A DNA stretch of 56,944 nt from Betaproteobacteria bacterium (GTDB lineage: Bacteria; Pseudomonadota; Gammaproteobacteria; Burkholderiales; SG8-39). Below are positions 33,455 through 41,527 of the stretch, piece after piece. Each line of letters begins with the position of its first letter. Positions within the stretch are counted from its first letter, which is position 1. The DNA is taken from positions 1 to 56,944 of the forward strand of contig JACPYS010000024.1 in assembly GCA_016195915.1 (NCBI GenBank). The letters run 5' to 3'. The notes beneath the pieces were generated by a model. That model was not told where the DNA came from and made no database searches. It saw only the letters and a list, made by a program, of their open reading frames with translations. The translations under genes and the position numbers were made by a program.

Positions 33455-35083
33455 TCAGACGCCCGGCAGCTTGTAATCCTTGAACTGCTCGCGCAACCGG
33501 TTTTTGAGCATCTTGCCGGTCGCGCCGAGCGGAATCGCGTCGACGAATACCACGTCGTCGGGTGTCCACCATCTGGCGATTTTGCCCTCGTAGAACTTGA
33601 GCAGATCCTCGCGCGACAGCTCCGCGCCGGGTTTCTTCTGCACCACCAGCAGCGGCCGCTCGTCCCACTTCGGATGCCTCACCGCGATGCACGCCGCCAT
33701 CGCCACCGCCGGGTGGCCCATTGCGACGTTCTCCAGATCGATCGAGCCGATCCATTCGCCGCCGGACTTGATCACGTCCTTCGAGCGGTCCGTGATCTGC
33801 ATGTAGCCGTCGGGGTCGATCTTCGCGACGTCGCCGGTCGGGAACCAGCCGTTCTGCAGGGGGTCTCCGCCTTCATCCTTGAAATAACGCGAGAGGATCC
33901 ACGGCCCGCGCACCATCAGGTCGCCCGAGGCGTTGCCGTCCCAGGGCAAGTCCGCTCCGTTCGGATCGACGATCTTCATGTCGACGCCATACACCCCGCG
34001 CCCCTGCTTGGCCTGCACGCCGTAGCGCTCCTCCGCGCTCGCCGCTGCGTGCTTCGCCTTGAACGAGCACACGGTGCCGACCGGACTCATCTCGGTCATG
34101 CCCCAGGCGTGCAGCACGTACACGCCGTAGGTTTCCTGGAATTTGCGGAGCATCGCCGGCGGACAGGCCGAGCCGCCGATCACCGTGCGGTTCATGGTGG
34201 CAAACTTCAGGTGATTCTGCTCGAGGTACACGAGTAACGCCTGCCACACCGTCGGCACGCCCGCTGACACCGTCACCTGCTCCGCTTCCATCAGATCGTG
34301 CAGCGACTTGCCGTCCAGCCTCGGTCCGGGGAGCACCAGCTTCGCACCGGTCATGCAGGCGACATAGGGCAGACCCCAGGCATTGACGTGAAACATCGGC
34401 ACGACCGGCAGGATCGCATCCTTCGCCGAACAGTTGAGCGAGTCCGGCAGCGCGACGGCATAGGTATGCAGAACGGTCGAGCGATGGCTGTAGAGCACCC
34501 CCTTCGGATTTCCGGTGGTGCCTGAGGTGTAGCACATCGACGAGGCCAGATTCTCGTCGAACGAAGGCCATTCATAGGCATCCGAATTGCCCTCGATCAG
34601 GTCCTCGTAGCACAGCAGGTTCGCGATTCCCGCGTCCTTGGGCAGGTGCACGCGGTCGGTCATCGCCACGAACGTCTTGATCGTCTTCACGCGGCCGGCA
34701 ATCGCCTGCACGATCGAGAGGAAGCTCAGGTCGAAAAACAGGATCCTGTCTTCGGCGTGGTCGGCGATGTAGACGACCTGATCCGGGTGCAGTCGCGGAT
34801 TCATGGTATGGAGCACCGCGCCCGAGCCGGACACCGCGTAGTAGAGCTCCAAGTGACGGTAGCCGTTCCAGGCGAGCGTCGCCACCCGGTCCGAGCGGCC
34901 GATGCCGAGCCCCGCGAGCGCATTCGCCATCTGCCGCGAACGTCGGTGGCAGTCGCTGTAGGTGCAGCGGTGGATGTCCCCTTCAACGCGCCGCGACACG
35001 ATCTCCGCATTGCCGTGGTGCCGGTCCGCGTGCACGATCAGGGATGAAATCAGCAGTGGCATCTGCATCATCAGGCCGTTCAT
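33455..35083 (-). CDS. AMP-binding acyl-CoA ligase, DmdB-like
   Basis: Acyl-adenylate-forming ligase of 542 residues. [20 protein letters not shown] at the N-terminus resembles 3-methylmercaptopropionyl-CoA ligase (DmdB)-type and medium-chain acyl-CoA ligases. The P-loop is [20 protein letters not shown], the adenine-binding segment is [13 protein letters not shown], and the hinge and catalytic regions are [18 protein letters not shown] and [18 protein letters not shown] 35083 has a strong AAGGAGG site; an in-frame extension to 35452 was rejected as non-homologous. Upstream of etfB on the same strand, it likely supplies the acyl-CoA for the neighbouring dehydrogenase. Confidence 0.93.
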   Translation of the reverse strand: MNGLMMQMPLLISSLIVHADRHHGNAEIVSRRVEGDIHRCTYSDCHRRSRQMANALAGLGIGRSDRVATLAWNGYRHLELYYAVSGSGAVLHTMNPRLHPDQVVYIADHAEDRILFFDLSFLSIVQAIAGRVKTIKTFVAMTDRVHLPKDAGIANLLCYEDLIEGNSDAYEWPSFDENLASSMCYTSGTTGNPKGVLYSHRSTVLHTYAVALPDSLNCSAKDAILPVVPMFHVNAWGLPYVACMTGAKLVLPGPRLDGKSLHDLMEAEQVTVSAGVPTVWQALLVYLEQNHLKFATMNRTVIGGSACPPAMLRKFQETYGVYVLHAWGMTEMSPVGTVCSFKAKHAAASAEERYGVQAKQGRGVYGVDMKIVDPNGADLPWDGNASGDLMVRGPWILSRYFKDEGGDPLQNGWFPTGDVAKIDPDGYMQITDRSKDVIKSGGEWIGSIDLENVAMGHPAVAMAACIAVRHPKWDERPLLVVQKKPGAELSREDLLKFYEGKIARWWTPDDVVFVDAIPLGATGKMLKNRLREQFKDYKLPGV

Positions 35084-35127
35084 GGTGCCTCCTTGGTTGT
35101 GTTCTGGATTTCGAGACCTTGCCCTCG

Positions 35128-35568
35128 TCACTTCCGATCGCGGCGTCGTGCAGGAAGGAGATTGACGAGGGAACGGCCGTCGCGGGTACGGTATGAGTCG
35201 AATTCCAGTCGGTCGATGGTGAGAATTTCGTTCACCCGAGTTTGCTCCGCGAGCAACACCAGCGATGCGTCGGCAAGGTCCATAGGGTGGTCGGCATAGC
35301 GTTCGAGCAGCTCGAGCAATGCGCCTGGGTCGTCCTCGTGCGGTGCAGACACGCGCAAGCCACCCGCATTCACCCATCGCATCAGTGCCAATGCGGGCTT
35401 GATTCCGGCACGCGCGAGCAGCAGATGCCAAGCCTCGGAAATCACAGGCCACGTCGTAATCAGCGCTACCGCGTTGTCGCGCAGGAACGTCCGTACCAAT
35501 GGATGGTCTGGGTCGTCGCGATAAAGAAAACAGACGATCGGGCCCGTGTCAGCGACGATGCTTCGCAT
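35128..35568 (-). CDS. PIN-domain toxin (VapC-like RNase)
   Basis: Product of 146 residues with a PIN fold: first acidic site MRSIVADTGPIVCFLYRDD, a second at PVISEAWHLLL, and the third at HPMDLADASLVLLAEQ with a following ILTIDRLEFDSYR. All acidic positions expected for metal-dependent RNA cleavage are visible. ATG 35568 was chosen because PIN homology begins there; a longer in-frame start overlaps the antitoxin completely. The start overlaps the antitoxin gene by 20 bp, as usual in toxin-antitoxin modules. It sits between the acyl-CoA ligase and the SDR operon. Confidence 0.85.
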   Translation of the reverse strand: MRSIVADTGPIVCFLYRDDPDHPLVRTFLRDNAVALITTWPVISEAWHLLLARAGIKPALALMRWVNAGGLRVSAPHEDDPGALLELLERYADHPMDLADASLVLLAEQTRVNEILTIDRLEFDSYRTRDGRSLVNLLPARRRDRK

Positions 35569-35803
35569 CGACAATCCCGCGTACCAAAGCCTTGGCATTT
35601 CGCCCGAGCGCGCGACGTGGACCTCGCCCCAGGCCGACGATACCCAGCTTCGCGGCCGTCTGATAGGACGATACCTCCGGCTCGCGCGCGACATATTCGC
35701 TAATCAGTCCCTCGACGACCATGGACTTGGTGATGCGCCGCCTCTCGCAGAGCTGCGTAAGGCGGGCCTCGAGTTCCGGTTTCAATCGAACGGTCAGGGT
35801 CAT
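35549..35803 (-). CDS. Ribbon-helix-helix-type antitoxin of the PIN toxin
   Basis: Product of 84 residues starting MTLTVRLKPELEARLTQLCE, a ribbon-helix-helix (Arc/MetJ or CopG-like) DNA-binding domain, followed by RRRITKSMVVEGLISEYVA and a basic tail ending DAKHRR. It would bind and neutralise the toxin and repress its own promoter. ATG 35803 is the first residue of the fold; an upstream in-frame ATG at 35842 is less likely. No clear operator palindrome was recognised upstream. The region 35804-36056 between it and the SDR gene holds no convincing gene. Confidence 0.8.
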   Translation of the reverse strand: MTLTVRLKPELEARLTQLCERRRITKSMVVEGLISEYVAREPEVSSYQTAAKLGIVGLGRGPRRALGRNAKALVRGIVDAKHRR

Positions 35804-36056
35804 GGGAGCAACTCCGATGATCTCGTAATACGAAGAATACATCCGCCGGGTTTGAAGCGCAATCCTGAAACGAGCGGCACCCCCACTGCGTACACCGCGA
35901 CCCGCTCGGGCCGGTTAGCGCGACCAGTCAGCGAAATCGTGGCGCAAGGGTCTGCGCGTTTCGATAAACTCCCGCTATATGGCAGTGTCCCGCGCCGGGC
36001 AGATCTGCCGCGGCGATCGGCACATCCGAAGTTCGTTCGGCGTATAAGGAGTGAAC

Positions 36057-36977
36057 GTGACCCAAGCAAGAATGCTCGAAGGCAAGGTGATTGTCGTAAC
36101 CGGCGCAGGCAACGGCATCGGGCGGGATTTCGCGCACGCCATTGCGGACAACGGGGCGAAGGTCGTGGTGAACGACCTTGGAACCTCCGTGTCGGGCGAA
36201 GGCAAGGACGTCGGCCCGGCCCAGAAGGTGGTTGACGAAATCAGGGCCAAAGGCGGAGCGGCGGTCGCCAGCACCGACAGCGTGTCCGACTGGGAGTCCG
36301 CCAACCGGATCATCGCATGCGCGCTCGACGTCTACGGGCACATTGACGGCGTGGTGAACAATGCCGGCATTCTGCGCGACCGCTTCTTTTTCAAGATGAG
36401 CGTCGAGGAATGGAAGGCGGTCATCGACGTGCACCTGAACGGCTCGTTCTACGTCTCGCGCGCCGCAGTCAATTATTTTCGTGACCAGGGCAGCGGCGCT
36501 TACGTTCACATGACTTCGACCTCCGGGCTGATCGGCAATTTCGGCCAGGCAAATTACGCCGCCGCAAAACTCGGCATCATCGGACTTTCGAAGTCGATCG
36601 CGCTCGATCTCGCGAAATACCACGTACGGTCGAACTGCATCTCGCCCTTCGCGTGGAGCCGCATGATCGGAACCATTCCCGCCGACTCGGATGAACAGAA
36701 GGCACGGCTGGAGAAGCTCAAGTCGATGGAGACATCGAAGATCGCGCCGCTCGCCGTGTATCTGCTCTCCGACGCAGCGAAGGACGTGAGCGGCCAGATC
36801 TTCGGCGTGCGCGCGAACGAGTTGTTCCTGTTCAGCCAGCACCGCCCGATACGCTCGGTACACCGGGCCGGCGGATGGACGCCGCAGTCGATCGCCGAGC
36901 ACGCGATTCCGGCGATGCGCGCGCAGTTCTATCCGCTCGATCGTTCGCAGGACATTTTTTCCTGGGATCCGATATGA
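36057..36977 (+). CDS. SDR-family dehydrogenase (3-hydroxyacyl-CoA dehydrogenase-like)
   Basis: Short-chain dehydrogenase/reductase of 306 residues. The NAD(P) site is VVTGAGNGIGRDFAHAIADN, the structural NNAG is present, and the catalytic Ser-Tyr-Lys set is in TSTSGLIGNFGQANYAAAK. The early NDLGTSVSGEGKDVGPAQKV segment is shared with the dehydrogenase part of peroxisomal-type multifunctional enzymes acting on acyl-CoA. GTG 36057 was chosen because AAGGAG (36046-36051) lies five bases upstream; GTG 36051 overlaps that site. The next gene encodes a MaoC-type hydratase, the usual partner in (R)-specific beta-oxidation. Confidence 0.9.
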   Translation: MTQARMLEGKVIVVTGAGNGIGRDFAHAIADNGAKVVVNDLGTSVSGEGKDVGPAQKVVDEIRAKGGAAVASTDSVSDWESANRIIACALDVYGHIDGVVNNAGILRDRFFFKMSVEEWKAVIDVHLNGSFYVSRAAVNYFRDQGSGAYVHMTSTSGLIGNFGQANYAAAKLGIIGLSKSIALDLAKYHVRSNCISPFAWSRMIGTIPADSDEQKARLEKLKSMETSKIAPLAVYLLSDAAKDVSGQIFGVRANELFLFSQHRPIRSVHRAGGWTPQSIAEHAIPAMRAQFYPLDRSQDIFSWDPI

Positions 36978-36989
36978 AAGAACCACGAC

Positions 36990-37023
36990 GAAGCCGTGGG
37001 TGCCGGCCGGCACCCACGGCTTC
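36990..37023. repeat. Perfect 34-bp palindrome between SDR and MaoC genes
   Basis: Two 17-bp arms (36990-37006 and 37007-37023) are exact reverse complements with no spacer: GAAGCCGTGGGTGCCGG is followed directly by its complement. It could fold as a cruciform or as a long RNA hairpin. A short T-rich stretch (GATTTT) follows six bases later, so it may act as an attenuator or processing signal inside the operon. The downstream MaoC start lies 22 bases beyond it. Confidence 0.7.
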
Positions 37024-37044
37024 TACGATTTTCAGACAAGCAAA

Positions 37045-37929
37045 ATGACGATCAATTACGCAAGACTCAAGAACTGGCCCTTCAGGGACGTCGAGCAGAG
37101 CTACACCGAGAAGGACTGCATGCTCTACGCGCTGGGACTCGGGCTCGGCTACGACCCGATGGACGAGCGCCAGCTCGGATTCGTCTACGAGAAGAACCTC
37201 AAGACCCTTCCAACCATGGCGGTCGTTCTCGGCTACCCGGGCTTCTGGGTCAAGGACCAGGCGTCCGGCATCGACTGGGTGCGCATCGTGCACGGCGAGC
37301 AGGCGCTGACAGTGCATCGGGCGCTTCCCGTCGCGGGTACGGTCGTCGGCCGCACCCGCATCCGCGCGGTGGTCGACAAGGGCAAGGACAAGGGTGCGCT
37401 TCTGGTGCAGCAACGCACCTTGCATGACAAGGCATCCGGCGCGCTTCTGGCGACGATCGACCACGTGACGTTCTGCCGCGCAGACGGCGGGTTTTCCGAA
37501 TTGCCGGACGACGGGCCGAGAGGCGGCGATCCTGCCCCACCGCCGAAACCCGCGGTGCCTGAAAGCGCGCCGGAAGCGGTCTGCGACCTGCCGACGCTGC
37601 CCCAGGCGGCGCTGATCTACCGCCTTTGCGCGGACAACAATCCGCTCCACGCCGAGCCGGCGGTCGCGAAGGCCGCAGGCTTCCCGCGTCCGATCCTGCA
37701 CGGTCTCGCCACCTACGGCGTGGCGGGACACGCGATCCTGAAGACCTGCTGCGATTACGAGCCCGCCCGGCTCAAGTCGATTGGCGTTCGCTTCTCCGCG
37801 CCGGTGTTCCCCGGAGAGACGATCCGCACCGAGATGTGGCGGCGCGGGAGCCAGGTGCAGTTCCGAGCGCGCGTGCTCGAGCGCGATCTGGTGGTGCTGT
37901 CCCACGGCACTGCGGAGGTGCTGCCGTGA
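37045..37929 (+). CDS. MaoC-type 3-hydroxyacyl-CoA dehydratase (enoyl-CoA hydratase 2-like)
   Basis: Product of 294 residues with two hot-dog halves. The N-terminal half has WPFRDVEQSYTEKDCMLYAL and LGYPGFWVK. The C-terminal half holds the hydratase 2 catalytic segment LIYRLCADNNPLHAEPAVAKAAGF (Asp and His within ADNNPLH) followed by PRPILHGLATYGVAGHAI. It hydrates trans-2-enoyl-CoA to (R)-3-hydroxyacyl-CoA. ATG 37045 was preferred over a GTG at 37000 because the latter would translate half of the palindrome. It overlaps the Bug protein start (GTGA). Confidence 0.9.
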   Translation: MTINYARLKNWPFRDVEQSYTEKDCMLYALGLGLGYDPMDERQLGFVYEKNLKTLPTMAVVLGYPGFWVKDQASGIDWVRIVHGEQALTVHRALPVAGTVVGRTRIRAVVDKGKDKGALLVQQRTLHDKASGALLATIDHVTFCRADGGFSELPDDGPRGGDPAPPPKPAVPESAPEAVCDLPTLPQAALIYRLCADNNPLHAEPAVAKAAGFPRPILHGLATYGVAGHAILKTCCDYEPARLKSIGVRFSAPVFPGETIRTEMWRRGSQVQFRARVLERDLVVLSHGTAEVLP

Positions 37930-38891
37930 GATCCGTTCTTGCCATCGTCGCCGCGACGCTCGCTTTTTCCGCGCTCGCGCAACCCTATCCCTCGAAGCCG
38001 ATCAAGTGGATCGTCCCCTTCCCACCCGGGGGACCGACCGACACCTTCTCCCGCGCGGCCGCGCAAAAACTCGCGGAGCTCGTCGGCCAGTCGGTGGTGA
38101 TAGAAAACCGCGCCGGCGCCGGCGCCGCGATCGGCATGGAACTGCTCGCAAAATCTCCACCCGATGGCTACACCGTCGGGCTCTCGACCACCGGCAGCCA
38201 CACGATCAATCCGCACCTTTACGCGAAGCTCGCCTACGATCCGGTGAAGGACTTCGCACCGATCACGCTCGCAATCTCCTATGTAAATGTCCTGGTGGTG
38301 AACCCGAGCCTGCCGATCCATACCGGCGCCGATCTAATCGCATGGGCCAGGGCCAATCCCGGCAAGGCGACTTTCGGCTCCGCGGGCAACGGTTCGTCCA
38401 ACCACCTGTTCGGCGAAGTGCTCAGAACACTCACCGGCGCGCCGATGCAGCATGTGCCGTACAAGGGAAGCGCCCCCGCACTCACCGACGTGATCGCAGG
38501 CAATCTGACGTTCATGTTCGACATCCTGAATGCCTCAGGCCCCCAGATCCGCGCGGGACGCGTGCGCGGCATCGCGGTGGCAAGCGCGAAACGCACGCCC
38601 TACCTGCCCGAAATCCCGACCCTGGCAGAGTCGGGAATCAAGGGCTTTGAAGAGGTGGGCAGCGATCTCTGGTTCGGCATCATGGCTCCCGCCGGCACGC
38701 CGAAGACAATCGTCGACAAGCTCAACGGATCGCTCATCGGCGCGCTGCGTTCCGCCGACATGCGCGAACGCGTACGCGCGCAATCGCTCGATCTGTGGAC
38801 CAGCACGCCCGAAGAATTCGCGGCGGTAATCAAGGCCGACCTCGCACGCTGGGGCAAGATGGTCAAGGCTTCCGGCGCGCGGGTGGACTGA
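37926..38891 (+). CDS. Bug/TctC-family tripartite tricarboxylate transporter substrate-binding protein
   Basis: Periplasmic protein of 321 residues. Signal peptide VRSVLAIVAATLAFSALA, then the Bug hallmark YPSKPIKWIVPFPPGGPTD and the conserved ENRAGAGAAIGMELLAKSPP and DGYT blocks. Bug proteins bind small carboxylates and are greatly expanded in Betaproteobacteria; many are orphans without TctAB. No TctA/TctB membrane gene is in the window. GTG 37926 overlaps the hydratase stop, tying it to the SDR/MaoC/CaiB operon, so its ligand may be the acid that this operon degrades. Confidence 0.92.
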   Translation: MRSVLAIVAATLAFSALAQPYPSKPIKWIVPFPPGGPTDTFSRAAAQKLAELVGQSVVIENRAGAGAAIGMELLAKSPPDGYTVGLSTTGSHTINPHLYAKLAYDPVKDFAPITLAISYVNVLVVNPSLPIHTGADLIAWARANPGKATFGSAGNGSSNHLFGEVLRTLTGAPMQHVPYKGSAPALTDVIAGNLTFMFDILNASGPQIRAGRVRGIAVASAKRTPYLPEIPTLAESGIKGFEEVGSDLWFGIMAPAGTPKTIVDKLNGSLIGALRSADMRERVRAQSLDLWTSTPEEFAAVIKADLARWGKMVKASGARVD

Positions 38892-38894
38892 ATC

Positions 38895-40118
38895 ATGCCA
38901 GGCGCTCTTTCCCATATTCGCGTCCTCGACCTCTCGCGCGTACTCGCGGGGCCGTGGGCCGCTCAGAATCTTGCCGATCTCGGCGCGGAAGTGATCAAGG
39001 TCGAGCGACCCGGCGCGGGCGACGACACGCGCGGCTGGGGTCCGCCGTGGCTGAAGGACGGTGCGGGCAAGGACACCACCGAGTCGGCCTACTTCCTCTC
39101 GGTCAACCGCAACAAGAAATCGATCACCATCGACATCGGCAAACCGCAAGGCCAGGCGATCGTGCGCGAACTGGCGGCGAAGTCGGACGTGCTGATCGAG
39201 AACTACAAGGTCGGCACGCTCAAACGCTACGGCCTCGCCTACGAAGACCTCAAACCGCTCAATCCGGGCCTGGTGTACTGCTCGGTCACCGGATTCGGGC
39301 AGGACGGTCCCTACGCCCAGCGACCCGGCTACGATTTCATCTTTCAGGGCATGGGCGGCCTGATGTCCATCACCGGGGAGCGCGACGATTACCCGGGCGG
39401 CGGGCCGCAGAAGGTCGGCATCGCGATCACCGACGTCCTCACCGGCATGTACGCGAGCCTCGCCGTCGCCGCGGCGCTTACGCATCGCGAGCGCACCGGA
39501 CAGGGCCAGTACATCGATACTGCCTTGCTCGACACCATCGTCGCGTTCAACGCCAACCAGATCGTTTCATTCTTCGCCTCGGGACGGATACCGATCCGCT
39601 GGGGCAACGCGCACCCGCAGGTGGTGCCCTATGAGGTGTTTGCCGTAGCCGACGGCCACATCATCCTCGCTGTCGGCAATGACGGGCAGTTCAAGCGTTT
39701 CTGCAAGGAGGCCGGCTGCCCGGATCTGGCCGAAGAGGCGCGCTTCGCCACCATGTCGCAACGCATCATCCACCGCCGCGAGCTGATACCGATCCTCTCC
39801 GATGTGATGCGCCAGCGCACCAAGCAGGACTGGCTGGACGCGCTGGAATCGGCCACCGTTCCCTGCGGCCCGATCAACAACATGAAGGAATTGTTCGAAG
39901 ACGCGCAGGTGAGGCACCGCGGACTGCGCGTGGACATGCCACACCCGCTCGGCGGTAGCGCGCCCGTTGTGGCGAGCCCGATGCGCATGTCCGGGACGCC
40001 GGTCGAATACCGGCTCGCGCCGCCGATGCTCGGACAGCACAACGAAGAGGTGATGAAGGGGCTGCTGGGGAAGAGCGATGCCGAGCTGCATGCGTTGAGG
40101 GATGCGGGCGTGATTTGA
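38895..40118 (+). CDS. CaiB/BaiF family CoA-transferase
   Basis: Class III CoA-transferase of 407 residues. LSHIRVLDLSRVLAGPWAAQ at the start, NRNKKSITIDIGKPQGQ, VTGFGQDGPYAQRPGYDF and the active-site aspartate region VGIAITDVLTGMYASLA (Asp180) are all typical. ATG 38910 is not needed: family homology starts with MPGALSH at 38895, three bases after the Bug gene. It would load CoA onto the carboxylate handled by the SDR and MaoC enzymes, avoiding ATP use. It is the last gene of this rightward operon. Confidence 0.92.
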   Translation: MPGALSHIRVLDLSRVLAGPWAAQNLADLGAEVIKVERPGAGDDTRGWGPPWLKDGAGKDTTESAYFLSVNRNKKSITIDIGKPQGQAIVRELAAKSDVLIENYKVGTLKRYGLAYEDLKPLNPGLVYCSVTGFGQDGPYAQRPGYDFIFQGMGGLMSITGERDDYPGGGPQKVGIAITDVLTGMYASLAVAAALTHRERTGQGQYIDTALLDTIVAFNANQIVSFFASGRIPIRWGNAHPQVVPYEVFAVADGHIILAVGNDGQFKRFCKEAGCPDLAEEARFATMSQRIIHRRELIPILSDVMRQRTKQDWLDALESATVPCGPINNMKELFEDAQVRHRGLRVDMPHPLGGSAPVVASPMRMSGTPVEYRLAPPMLGQHNEEVMKGLLGKSDAELHALRDAGVI

Positions 40119-40145
40119 TCCGGCGGATCCGACGGGTACTCGGCA

Positions 40146-40175
40146 TGTGATAGCATATTCTTGTTTGCTATCACA
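40146..40175. promoter_or_regulatory. Operator-like inverted repeat upstream of vapBC
   Basis: TGTGATAGCA (40146-40155) and TGCTATCACA (40166-40175) are perfect 10-bp inverted arms whose centres are 20 bp apart, two helical turns. It lies 12 bp before the antitoxin ATG, exactly where VapBC complexes usually bind to repress their own operon. Confidence 0.7.
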
Positions 40176-40187
40176 CCTGAGCATGCC

Positions 40188-40490
40188 ATGTCCAACATTA
40201 GCCTGCGCGGCCTGAACGATCGGACGTTGCTCCGCCTAAAGTCGAGCGCGCGCCGGCGCGGTATCAGCGTCAATCGCCTGATCGTCGAGACCTTGCAGCG
40301 GCAGTACGCCGCCGAGGAACTTCCGTTTGACGACCTCGACACACTGGCGGGCACTTGGTCGAGGGCCGAGGCCGCCGAATTCGCAGCCGCGATTGCACCG
40401 CTTGGCGAAATCGAGCCCGGTCTGTGGGCCGCGCAGCCGAACACTGCCTATCGCGTGAAGCGCAAGGTAACTCGAAGACGCGAAAAGTGA
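40188..40490 (+). CDS. vapB: FitA/VapB-type ribbon-helix-helix antitoxin
   Basis: Product of 100 residues. MSNISLRGLNDRTLLRLKSS and RRRGISVNRLIVETLQRQY form a ribbon-helix-helix DNA-binding domain of the FitA/VapB kind. The rest, with LAGTWSRAEAAEFAAA, is the toxin-wrapping tail. ATG 40188 was used, as an upstream in-frame start at 40161 lies inside the operator. The stop overlaps the toxin GTG (GTGA at 40487-40490). It would neutralise the adjacent PIN toxin and repress through the inverted repeat at 40146-40175. Confidence 0.85.
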   Translation: MSNISLRGLNDRTLLRLKSSARRRGISVNRLIVETLQRQYAAEELPFDDLDTLAGTWSRAEAAEFAAAIAPLGEIEPGLWAAQPNTAYRVKRKVTRRREK

Positions 40491-40888
40491 CCACCTTCAT
40501 CATCGACACCAATGGGTACAGCGAATTTTTTCGCGGCCATGACGCGACCGTGAGGGTAATACGTACCGCGCATGAAATTCACCTGCCGCTGATCGTTCTC
40601 GCGGAACTGCTTTCAGGATTTTCCGCTGGCACCAGGTTGAAAAAGAACCGCGAGGAACTCGCGCGTTTCATGGCCTCGCCGCGTGTGCATCTGCTGAAAC
40701 CCGACGAAAAGACCGCCCAACACTATGCCGACGTGTTTACCACGCTGCGCGCCCAAGGCACCCCGATTCCGACCAACGACCTGTGGATCGCGGCGCTGGC
40801 CCGGCAGCATCGTATGCCGTTGCTGAGTTTCGATGCGCATTTCTCTTCGGTGCCGGGGCTGACACTCGTCCAGGTCCGAAAAAGCTAG
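40487..40888 (+). CDS. vapC: VapC-type PIN-domain toxin
   Basis: RNase toxin of 133 residues. The acidic residues of the PIN active site are visible in FIIDTNGYSEF, LIVLAELLSGF, PTNDLWIAALARQH and LSFDAHFSSV. GTG 40487 overlaps the antitoxin stop, the classic coupled arrangement. The 3' end overlaps the stop of the convergent MaoC-like gene by four bases. It resembles FitB/VapC proteins that cleave tRNA or rRNA. This is the second PIN toxin-antitoxin pair in the window; the two toxins are clearly different in sequence. Confidence 0.88.
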   Translation: MTTFIIDTNGYSEFFRGHDATVRVIRTAHEIHLPLIVLAELLSGFSAGTRLKKNREELARFMASPRVHLLKPDEKTAQHYADVFTTLRAQGTPIPTNDLWIAALARQHRMPLLSFDAHFSSVPGLTLVQVRKS

Positions 40889-41370
40889 CCGGACCGTCGC
40901 CTGCGGATCAGGTAACGGTGCATTCCTTCCAGCACCAGTTCATTGCGCTGGTTGTGGACCGTCGCGCGCATGGCGACCACGCCCGTCGTATTTTGCGGAA
41001 CGAGGTCGGTGATTTCGAGCATCGGATAGAGCGTGTCGCCTGCGTAGACCGGGCCGAGAAATTTCGCTGAGCACTCGAGCATCGCAACCAAAGAGTCCGC
41101 CACCAGGTGCGGAAACACGCCTGCGCCGGCTGCGGTCTTGCTTAGCACCTGCATGCCGTGCGCGAGCATTCCGGGATGCCCGCGGCGCTTGCAGTATTCG
41201 ACGTCGTAGTGAATCGGGTCGTTATCGCCGGAGGCAAGCTGGAAGGCGGCGAACAGCGCGTCGGTCTGCGTGCGCGAGGGAATCCAGAATTTCTCGCCAA
41301 GCCGGAAATCCTCGAACCAGCGCGTCTCGGCGAAGCGGTGGTCGCGGGCAGCGTCAAAGGGATTCGCCAT
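40885..41370 (-). CDS. MaoC-family dehydratase
   Basis: Single hot-dog domain of 161 residues. WFEDFRLGEKFWIPSRTQTD is the usual MaoC opening, FQLASGDNDPIHYDVEYCK holds the hydratase Asp/His pair, and GMLAHGMQVLSKTAAG follows. This matches (R)-enoyl-CoA hydratase-like or mesaconyl-CoA hydratase-like MaoC proteins. It stands alone on the minus strand, converging with vapC. It may belong functionally to the SDR/MaoC/CaiB operon to the left. The 157 bp to the right of its start contain no other gene. Confidence 0.85.
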   Translation of the reverse strand: MANPFDAARDHRFAETRWFEDFRLGEKFWIPSRTQTDALFAAFQLASGDNDPIHYDVEYCKRRGHPGMLAHGMQVLSKTAAGAGVFPHLVADSLVAMLECSAKFLGPVYAGDTLYPMLEITDLVPQNTTGVVAMRATVHNQRNELVLEGMHRYLIRRRRSG

Positions 41371-41527
41371 ATCGGATTCGGATCGGAGAAGGGTAATCGC
41401 ACGTCGGGATCAAATTGGTGGCGCGGCGTTACTTTACGCTTGAAGCGTCGCGGTTGCGGGACAGAGTTAAGCTAACCCGAGTCGCCGGATCGCAGCATTG
41501 TCTTGCACTGAGGAGAAACGACTGGTC

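Noticed and set aside
37000-37044. GTG 37000 as start of the MaoC-type gene
   Set aside because: It would translate through the 34-bp palindrome and adds 15 residues without family character.
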